DNA from: Phialophora verrucosa
Taxonomy: Eukaryota > Ascomycota > Eurotiomycetes > Chaetothyriales > Herpotrichiellaceae
Assembly: GCA_002099365.1 (NCBI GenBank)
Contig: MSED01000001.1
Span: 3,348,001-3,412,000 of the forward strand
Direction: 5' to 3'
Length of the DNA: 64,000 nucleotides
Shown piece after piece: positions 56,332 to 64,000 of this stretch (positions are counted from its first letter, which is position 1; the number at the start of each line of letters is the position of its first letter). The notes under the pieces are model-generated. The model was not told the DNA's origin. It was given only the letters and a program-made list of their open reading frames with translations, and did no database searches. The position numbers and the translations under genes are program-made.

Positions 56332-57369
56332 ATGGCTTCGAACGGCTTGGAAGGAATAATATCACGATTTCGGGTGCATCAACCATCCGGAGTCTGCAAA
56401 CCATCGACAACAGTTTCACTCTTGCTGCTTTCGCTCTGGGTACCGCCAGCAGTATGCAGTCTTGTCTGCGGCTCAAGCAGCTTCCGACGGAGATTTTCCC
56501 GCACCAAAAAACAGCCGGAAGAGCAAGTTGGATATATCAACAGATTCTACCTCTTTGTGTCCTTGTTCGGCAGCTTTTTCTTCCAGGCCGTCGTCTTCAC
56601 AATCGTGCAGAGTCAGCTTCTGGCCGACGATAATCCAGATAACTCGATCTCGGATCTTTATTGGGTATGGTTGATCAGACCTCTGCCGGCAACGTTTGTG
56701 CTGTTCATGGCGTACATCTGTCCTACGCTCTACCTCGAGAATGCTTTGGAGATGCAATGCGTGGAAGGAGTGGTGGGCATGTTCACCATTGGAATCTACA
56801 ACCATATTCGTAAGGCCATCAGGGGAGCTGGGACTCTTCATCCCGGGGTGAAGCATATCCGCGATGGAGCCAATTTGGGGTTCGCATTCTGGCTTCTGTC
56901 CTTTTTCGTTGCTCTCGCGGCCGTTTCTCTACTCATCAAAGGGATGCTGCGCGGAAAGCCTCTCGACGGCACTCCACTCCGTGTCTGGACCGGATGGAGC
57001 ATCGTTTTCAACACGATCAGGATGATGGCCGGCTTTTTGATATGGGCTGGCGTTGCTCGGGTGGACGAACAAGTCTTCTGTCCAAGCCTTGCCGCAACAG
57101 GAGGCATTGCCGCAATCGCTTTCGCCAGTACCCTTGTTGATCATGGCTGGAGGGCTTACTTTTGCGTGGTGCAAGGTACAAGCATCGACTCGCTCAGCTC
57201 AATATTTCGGTGAGTGTTATCCAGGTTACTTCACGAGCTTGTTCATGCCTTACTAACTTCTACTCCTAGGGCTCCGCTTCTTCGTTCCTATAGGAAGGCA
57301 CCAACTGACGAAGAGACAAGTGGCCTTGAGACGCCGAGTACAAGGACAAGGGGATCGTCGTCGAGCTAG
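56332..57369 (+). CDS. Polytopic membrane protein, unknown function
   Basis: Two exons, 56332-57209 and 57270-57369, give about 325 aa with the ATG at 56332. No named family recognised. Seen: about six hydrophobic helices: STTVSLLLLSLWVPPAVCS, YLFVSLFGSFFFQAVVFTIV, RPLPATFVLFMAYICPTLYL, GFAFWLLSFFVALAAVSLLI, VFNTIRMMAGFLIWAGVAR and SLAATGGIAAIAFASTLV. The loops are charged. A short polar tail is encoded by exon 2 (RAPLLRSYRKAPTDEE, GLETPSTRTRGSSSS). The splice (gtgagt donor, tactaac branch, cctag acceptor) is strong. Without it the protein would stop after SSIFR. The 5' end is less certain: another frame over the first 150 bp also looks coding, so an upstream exon could replace the first helix. 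Role could be transport or receptor. I cannot say which. Confidence 0.65.
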
Positions 57370-57559
57370 AGTGGTTCGACCTCCAGGCGGCATTCTGATA
57401 GATACTAGGCTCAGTATTCTTATGGCCCTCTGTCGGACCGTTCATGCAGGTTGCCGCTTGGCTATTTGCGCTTTGCATTCGAAGACTTCATCGAGGGTGT
57501 GACTTAGGGAGGTCATACACATTTCTTCCCCTACATTTTCAGCACGAACTGGTTGCTTT

Positions 57560-58987
57560 TCAGGTCCATGAATCAGTGCCAGAATCACCTGCCTCATAAT
57601 CGGGATCCTCGCTCCATCCTTCTCCGTACGATGAATCTCCCTCCTCAGGGCGTGGCACCGTCGCGATGGCTCCTTTGGCCTCATACCTTCCCCCAATCAT
57701 CGGACAACCTGATAGGTGCCTGTACTCGTACCTCCCGTTCTTGAGCGGGAATATCACCTTGCACTTCCAGCAAAACTTGGTTCCACACCCGACCGGTCCA
57801 GCTACGTGCAACAGTTAGCAATCAGGGACCCGGCATGCGGAAGGTGTTCGAGGAGAGTTTGCACGCACACTTAACACACGTCATATGCGTGCAGCCTCTG
57901 ATCTTGTGGATGTATCTGCCACAGCCCTTCTTAGGGCATCGCTTGCACCTCTTCCGTTTTGCGGCTTCCACTTCGTCGCGTTGAGGATTCAGCTTGCGAC
58001 TCTGTTCGCAGGTCTCCCCACAGTGACCAATCTCCTTGCATAGAAAGCAGCTCAATTTTCCACAGCGAGAGCATTTCCAAAAGGGATCAGAGTCTGCCAC
58101 GTTAGCGACGGTATCGTCCTCAGCAGCAGGTTGCAGGAACCGATACTCACTTTGGACATCGACTATCTGCCCGTTGCCACAGGCGCTGTCATGGCACACC
58201 CGATACTTTGGATTTTGGGATAGTGCTTCGAACGTCTTCTCTTTGTTGTACCTATACCCACTCTCATCAATATCTCTCGCGGATGCCAATAGAAGAATGA
58301 AAAACCCACGCCATGAAGACACCGGGAGAGACGAACTTGTCGACATCCCGCGGAGTCAACTCTTCGTCGCAATCCGGATGCAGACATTTGATCGTCCGCC
58401 AGTCCCCTCCGTTGATGCGTCCCTCGAGATCTATCCTGAGGCAGTCGCGACAGTGGAGTGGATCATGCTGGCATTTGCTCGTCGTCTGAAGTTCCGAATA
58501 CTGCTCTGGTGTAATCTCCTCGCAACAACAGACCTCGCATTCGAGTACCCGATGCTTATCCACCAGGGCGAGGTACCTCCCAAGCCAGTCAGTCGCTTCG
58601 TCTTTTCGACAATAGGTGCAGTATTACTTACTTCTCAACGACGGTTGTCTTTCCCAACCTGCGGATAACGCTTTCTTTCTGAACCAAGGCGGAGCGCCGG
58701 CAACCCTTCACGAAGCATTGCTGCCTCCGCTCTGTTACTCTGTGTACCAATTCTGCGTCACAGTCGAAGCACACCCCGAGCATGTTGTCCGGATCGAAGT
58801 CCGGAACATGTCCCGCAGAGCATTTCACAGCTGATAGCGCAAAATCCGAGCGCATCAATGAAGTCGAGATCTCTTCCTTGTCGCACCACATGCATTTGAA
58901 TTTCCCCTTTGCGAGGAATGAAGTGTGGAAAAGCACATTGATCTTCCAGTAGATCTTCCAGTCCTCTGCACCATCGCTGCTCGCCAT
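57560..58987 (-). CDS. RBR-type E3 ubiquitin ligase (RING1-IBR-RING2)
   Basis: Five exons, 58632-58987, 58310-58576, 58151-58260, 57869-58093 and 57560-57801, give 399 aa. Seen: an N-terminal Cys/His region (CMWCDKEE at 32-39, KCSAGHVPDFD, VCFDCDAEL) that may bind zinc. RING1 follows from Cys132 (LECEVCC, SKCQHDPLHCRDCLRIDLEG, IKCLHPDCDEEL), then the IBR (YRVCHDSACGNGQIVDVQ, FWKCSRCGKLSCFLCKEIGH). RING2 (KRCPKKGCGRYIHKIRGC, then THMTC and GCGTKFCWKC) keeps the thioester-forming Cys of RGC-THM. Known: RBR ligases take ubiquitin from an E2 onto RING2 and then to substrate. The 57-nt intron 58094-58150 is a multiple of three. The gene is head-to-head with the tandem ubiquitin-like gene. No UBL or UBA domain is in the RBR protein itself. 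Confidence 0.87.
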
Positions 58988-59506
58988 AGCAACAACCCTG
59001 ATTGAACTCAGCAATCGCTATCGGCGGGGTGTACTTCGACACAGAAGAACAAGTGCCTTCAGCCTGATCGAAGTTTCAAGCTGTTCTGAACGCGCCCGAC
59101 GCCCGGTCCAGCAAATGCGCCTCGCGGCGCCCAATGCAATAGTTCAGTCTTGGCTCCGTCGCCCGAAATGATACAGTGACAGCCTCGCAGAAGCAAGACA
59201 CTCGGAGCAAAGCCCAGCGCTTGTCACTGCCTCGCCGAAAGCTAAGTATAGCAAACACTTGTGATGCCTTCTTCGGGCATCAGGCTGACAGGCATTGGGT
59301 GGGCATTGCCGAAGGACCTCGCATGAAACCCTCGATTCACATAAGGCCCTGCCATACTCTCTAAGCCGCAGCTTTGAACCTGGCCGGGTTTTATATCAGA
59401 CTCCGCCATAGACGTCTGTATCTTGTCATCCACTCAGAGCATTCAGCATTGAAACAGATCGCCTCAAGACCGGCCTGGGTATATCAGCTGACCCAACAAG
59501 ACCAAG
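58988..59506. promoter_or_regulatory. Divergent promoter between the RBR ligase and tandem ubiquitin-like genes
   Basis: 519 bp between the two start codons. Shared control of the pair is plausible. I see no long palindrome or canonical TATA box. Confidence 0.45.
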
Positions 59507-60420
59507 ATGGCAGAAAAGTTCGCTTCGATTAGAGTTGTCACACAAGACGGATCCCACGAGCTCGACATCAAAGACGTCCCTCGTGTGCAGAGGTTCGAAA
59601 ACTTCAAGAGCCGAGTAGCTGTCGAGCTGGGCCGGTCGGAGAGGAAATACGTCAACCCCGGAGATCTCGACCTGTTCGTTTTCAGCGAGAAAATGGAGGA
59701 CGGGGGTATGTTGCCCTGATTCTCAGACCATGCAACCGGAGCAGAACAAGGGGTGCTAACCGGAGGCCAGACCGCACTCTCGCCGATTATGGTCTCAAAG
59801 ACGTATGGCTCACCAGACGCATCCACGCTGACACGATATATGCCTTTTCGGGGCTCTCGCACCATGGATGAAACATTTACTGACCCCGTCGTGAACAATG
59901 CAGGGCGCAATAGTGACTCGAATCGACCATTTCAACGGCACCAACCGTCGCACCCACGCCAATTCTACCCTCAACACAGATCAAACCAACCTCCCTCCCT
60001 ACCCTGGCCCTCCCACCGGCAAAGCGCTGGAAAATGTGTTCGTCAAACTCGACCACCGAACCATCAACCTGCACGGCCTGACCACCACCAGCACGATCCA
60101 AGAGCTGTACGACAAGTTGAAAGAAGAGGCCAAGGTCAGCCAGGCCAACACCGGCTTGATCTTCGGGAGTAAGGAGTTGAGACCCAATCTGAGTAAGCGC
60201 GGCGCCTTTTTCTGTCGTGGGTGCCAGGCACAACGCTGACTTGATCGCCATCTCTAGCTTTGAGGGATGTTGCAATCGACAATGTGAGTACCGTCGCTTT
60301 TTCATCGTCTCTCTCCTCCCTTCCAATCAGGACCTGAACCCGTGACTGACCTGACCCATTTCGACGCTATAGAACAGCACGATATTCGTCTTCGACAAGC
60401 TCCCAGGCGGTGGGTGCTGA
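59507..60420 (+). CDS. Tandem ubiquitin-like domain protein ending in Gly-Gly-Gly-Cys
   Basis: Five exons, 59507-59705, 59771-59802, 59904-60192, 60258-60283 and 60373-60420, give 197 aa. Domain 1 (about 5-85): FASIRVVTQDGSHELDIKDV, then DLDLFVFSEKMEDGDRTLAD and YGLKDGAIV. Domain 2 (about 121-197): NVFVKLDHRTINLHGLTTTS, ELYDKLKEEAKV, TGLIFGSKELRPNLTLRDVA, and NNSTIFVFDKLPGGGC. Domain 2 aligns with ubiquitin along its length: FVK...TI at the start, LIFGSKEL for RLIFAGKQL, TLRDVAIDNNSTI for TLSDYNIQKESTL, and a final GGG-C where ubiquitin has RGG. Introns of 65, 101, 65 and 89 nt have gt...ag ends, and each junction restores the fold. Whether it is conjugated, a shuttle, or an E3 cofactor is unknown. 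Exon 2 (32 nt) and exon 4 (26 nt) are unusually small. Confidence 0.8.
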
Positions 60421-62175
60421 GATGCGCGGCGGGCCTGCGTGTGACATGTGTGGGAGAGACCACATAGACGCCACCATGTGGGCATGCTTCGGCTCGTGCA
60501 GAGCACTGCACTCACGGTGGTATAGGGTATGACACAGGTCGATCGGAGATGGGAATGCAAACCACAATTCTCCACAGGGATATTGGCGTACTCGTACAGC
60601 AGATGGTGGAAGAGAGTTATAGCCTCAGATGCACTCCCCGTTTGAGATGGAATGAATGATTGAAACGAATCGCCTCCGGTCTCTTTCCGTTGCACTTTGC
60701 TTGCTTTCCCGCTTCATCTCGTCAAGGCCACTCGTTGCAGACTGGACAGCTGTGTCGATGTGATGCGATTCTCGAGCAGTCAGTCGCCTATGCAGAGTAC
60801 CACTAGTGCGAGGCAGCGTTGAAAGTCTTGTCCCGTGGCACTGTCCTGTTATGTATTGAAGGAATCTGGTTTCCATTTCGGGACACGTTAAGTGGCTGGT
60901 ACTGTAGGCAGAATTTTGGGTCCTCATACCATAGCATATCATACTGCATCACATCATGCCATGTCGTGTCATATCACATTGGCAGTGAACTATCGCACAC
61001 TCTTGTATCCGTCTGCCGTCGATCTTGTCCTCGTTCTTGTCCTCGTTTTCGGTCTCCCTCGCGTCTGGTCCTCCTCATTTATCGACGTCCTCGTCCTCGT
61101 CCCCGTTGTCATCCTCATCGTCCTCGTCCTCGTACTTCTCCCTATTCCCGCCCTCGTCCTCACCCTCACCGTCAGAACAGCCACCACAATCCACAGGCAG
61201 GACTCGCTCCCTGATGCTGTAGTACATGCCTTTGTCCATCGCGTCAGGCCATCATTTTAGCCTGAAGGCGCCTTGCAACCGACACGGTGAGTTAATCCGG
61301 CGTTGGACCTCCCTCTGATTCCGTCATTAGTCCCCGCGCTATAGCTATGGAAGAGCCTTTGTGATATGCCCTCGAGTTGCCAGTGCATCCACTCTGGACA
61401 TTTATGAAAGGGGCCACCAGGAATGTGGTCCTCCGGGTTGTCAGATGTGAGGCTCCCTGGACGGCTCATGTCGCCAACCGCGAGGGAGCAACGGAACAGT
61501 CCTGAGAAAGGCATTGCAAGTGGACGACTCGCAGTGCAACGAGAGGCAGCGTGAGGCCAGAGTACTCTCATTCCAGAGTCTGATCCCATCTTCCAAAATC
61601 CAGTCAGCGTTGTATTCCATCGTTGAGCGTCAAGAGGCTCAGTTGGCGACGAAGAGATGATACTATGTGGTACCTGCGCTCTGCCGAACTGGCGCCTTTG
61701 CAGGCCTGCATTCCGCCGTAGCGACTCCTCCTTCGAGGCCTCTCCGTCGCTTTACTTTTTCGGCCAGTGACCAAACACGTTTTCGACGTCACATTACAAG
61801 CACTCAGCTGGCAGGAACTCTCTCGCCAGGACACGAACAAAGCAATTGTAGAACAACACCCACGCACCCAATCCGCCTGTAACCTCTTTGTTGCCGCCTG
61901 CGCACTCGCACCCTCGATCCCTCCTCACCACCGCTTAATTTCCCTCGCATGAGACCAAATCTCCAAGCGACGGGCTACGCCGATTCACTGCTTGGAATCC
62001 AGCTCACTCTGAACACACCAGCTGCCATAGTTGCGAATCTGTACGCATCCTGGCTGCTAGCAGTTCACATCTCAGCCGCATTGTCTGCCTTGAGCAGTGA
62101 CCTCTCTACTATACGGTTGCCCGCCACCCCCTCCTAAACCGATGCACGAGACGCCTTGTACACCACTCACGAGAC
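60421..62175. other. Long intergenic region with simple-sequence tracts
   Basis: 1.75 kb between two + strand genes. No gene supported. Two low-complexity blocks: CATAYCATAT/CATCA-like repeats at about 60930-60980 and a pyrimidine-rich array listed separately. The final 300 bp should hold the promoter of the 4E-T-like gene. Confidence 0.5.
61020..61190 (+). repeat. Pyrimidine-rich array of TCCTCG(T) units
   Basis: About 170 bp with many copies of CTCGTCCTCGT-like hexamer/nonamer units and very few purine runs on this strand. It is non-coding and may form an R-loop or triplex-prone tract. Confidence 0.65.
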
Positions 62176-64000
62176 ATGTCTGGAATATATTCGGTCGAGG
62201 ATCTGTTAAAGCTACGCGCGTCGCCGCTAATATGTAAACCTCCAAATCTGCCGGCAATTGAAGAATGGATGGGGTATGAAGCATCACACCAGCCACGGAC
62301 CTAGCAGGACTGTGATAACTGACACTCTGCCAGACCACCAGAACCGAGTGGCAGGAGACCGATTCCGCGAACAGGCAAAGATGAATCACTCATCCAAACC
62401 GAAACTTTTCAAAAGAGGCCCACACTGCTCGATTCCCAACGTCGAACAACTACCGGTACATCAACCAGATACATGGCCAGCGCTATAATTGCTAACAGAA
62501 AAAACTTGCAGACCCCGATCGCATAGTACTTGGCCCACCCCGCCGCTCCTTCGCCTCATCTAGTGCACGCGCCGCGGGCAAGACACATGATGCGGCAGAC
62601 GAGAAGGATCGCATTACCTTTGGCGACAGATCGAAGACCGGCGAGGAGCAAGAACGACAGCACGAGCGCAGACACACTCAAACAAATGGCCGTTACGCTA
62701 GTCGCCAAGAGAGCGAAGACCCGGAGGCTGAAGGCCGACGTGACTACGACCGGAAGCCAAAATGGGCAGCAAGAGATAGGAGTGATCAGGACCCGGACAA
62801 TGACCAAGCTCTGGAAGAGTCGTCGCGGCCCCGGCGAGATACGCAGTCAAGAGCTAAGCTGTCACAATCATGGTTCAGAAAGGACACTGGTGATGCCGAA
62901 GAGGACAAGGCTCCAGACTGGCGCCGGGATCGAGGCAGAGACCGTGATTGGGACCGGGATCGCAATACCAGAGCCGAAGCGGAACCTGAATGGATGGACT
63001 CGGCAGAGCCTGAGGAACCGTTCCAAGTCCGCACTCAAGAAGACTTCCAACGCTGGAAGGAGCGCATGAAAGCTGGCGGAACAGCACCTCTTGAGAAGAT
63101 CGAGACCGCTGTCGCCAGTCCGCCCCCCGAAGAGAGACCCTCAGCCAAGCGAGTCGTCTCCGCCGAACCAGACGACTCGATGGACAAATTCTTAGCCAAA
63201 TTCGAGTCCAAGGTCACTGAAAAGAAGGCTGCAACTGTCAAGGCGCATGGCAAGAGCAAATTTGCCTCGCTTTTCAGTCCCGCCACCGAGCACAACAGGC
63301 AGGTCGAGTTTCCTCTCCAGCCGCAGGCCCCATCTACCGAAAGACCCTCGTCGGCCGACGCAACTGGCCCTGCCACCGATGCTGACCAGGCTGGATTCGC
63401 CCGCATTCTGGAAATGCTACAGACTCGAAGCAACAACCCAACTCCACAAAGTCAAGATGCACCGAAACCAAGAACGCCACTCTACGCAAGAGCCACTGAA
63501 CACAAAGCTGAAGTCGAAGCGAGGCCTCCCCAGGCCAGTCTGATCGCACTTCTGGCTGGCGAGAACGAAGTGGCGCAACAAAAGCGGCCAGAACAACACC
63601 AACCAGCTGCACCACAACATCGATCGGTTGATACCAAATCTCCTGTGGAACAACCTACACACACGCGGCAACAGTCGAGCATCAACAAAGACGAAGTTCT
63701 GTTGAGCCTCCTCCGCCAAGCGAGCTTGGCGCCGAAACCTCAACCACCACCTCCCATGGGAAGTGGTATGATGTTTGGATCAATGTCTGATACCGGCAAT
63801 CGACCTGTCAACTCCCGAGGAGTTGCGATTTCTCCCATTCAAGCAGAGCAAAATGCCTATAGAGCAGCTCCTCGAGGGTCAATGTTTGATGAATCGCCAG
63901 TGTCCCTGTATCCGAGCGACCAGGCGACAAGGGAACAGGGCACAAGACGGCCAACCAACAGTGCTCAGCCTTCGCAGGAAGATCTTCTCATTTCATTCCT
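62176..64000 (+). CDS. eIF4E-transporter (4E-T)-like protein, 3' end beyond the window
   Basis: Partial gene. Exons 62176-62273, 62334-62455 and 62512 to the window end encode about 570 residues with no stop reached. Seen: MSGIYSVEDLLKLRASPLIC, then KPPNLPAIEEWM, RPTLLDSQRRTTTDPDRIVL and GPPRRSFASSS. These resemble the N-terminal eIF4E-binding region of 4E-T (Y-x4-L-L core: YSVEDLL). A charged RD/RE-rich region, PEWMDSAEPEEPFQVRTQED and FQRWKERMKAG follow. The rest is a long Gln/Pro/Ser-rich disordered segment with short helices (SLIALLAGENEV, DEVLLSLLRQASLAP). Known: 4E-T binds eIF4E and decay factors in P-bodies and represses translation. With Pat1 at 52.5 kb, two P-body proteins share the window, presumably by chance. 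Both introns have gtatg/gtaca donors and restore frame exactly. Confidence 0.75.

Noticed and set aside
62530..63543. Arg/Lys-rich + and minus strand frames within the 4E-T-like gene
   Set aside because: They are shadows. The true frame is the one open from 62512 to the window end and continuous with two upstream exons.
1..64000. tRNA genes, CRISPR arrays, intact transposons or a secondary-metabolite cluster
   Set aside because: I looked for TψC-like GTTCRANNC boxes, regular repeat-spacer arrays, transposase or reverse-transcriptase motifs, and PKS/NRPS-size genes, and found none. A tRNAscan or repeat search would be needed to exclude weak cases.

Overview
This window is nuclear DNA of a filamentous ascomycete (Pezizomycotina). 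The evidence is short spliceosomal introns (mostly 41-100 nt) with GT...AG ends and CTAAC/CTGAC-like branch sites, compact divergent and convergent gene pairs, and fungal-type families: Irc6/p34, Mip1, Tel1, Nup192, Kre2/Mnt1 and a Ras beginning MASKFLREYK. I cannot fix the class. The weak guess is a Eurotiomycete/Chaetothyriales-like fungus. I found no tRNA, rRNA, CRISPR array, intact transposon or viral gene.

Layout. 1-9 kb: a non-heme iron dioxygenase, an adaptin-binding Irc6/p34 protein, and mitochondrial DNA polymerase Mip1. 9-25 kb: a DUF4604 protein, the Tel1/ATM checkpoint kinase in six exons including three tiny 5' exons, and nucleoporin Nup192. 25-29 kb: an unrecognised five-exon protein carrying four NPF tripeptides. 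30-41 kb: a phenol-hydroxylase-type flavoprotein, glia maturation factor, a molybdopterin-binding-fold protein, Ras, an aprataxin-like HIT/zinc-finger protein, and a membrane-anchored hypothetical. 41-47 kb is the most degraded stretch: a cytochrome P450 pseudogene, a cupin whose 5' end is not resolved, a short-chain dehydrogenase and a GNAT acetyltransferase. 48-57 kb: mitochondrial ribosomal protein uS12m, a Kre2/Mnt1-type mannosyltransferase, decapping factor Pat1, a coiled-coil membrane protein and a multi-spanning membrane protein. 57-64 kb: an RBR ubiquitin ligase head-to-head with a tandem ubiquitin-like protein, then an eIF4E-transporter-like gene cut by the window edge.

Most genes are unrelated housekeeping neighbours. 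The pair that stands out functionally is the RBR E3 and the two-domain ubiquitin-like protein ending in Gly-Gly-Gly-Cys, which face each other across 519 bp. They are the best candidate here for an undescribed system. Exon coordinates were assembled by hand from frame continuity and splice signals and have not been checked against transcripts.
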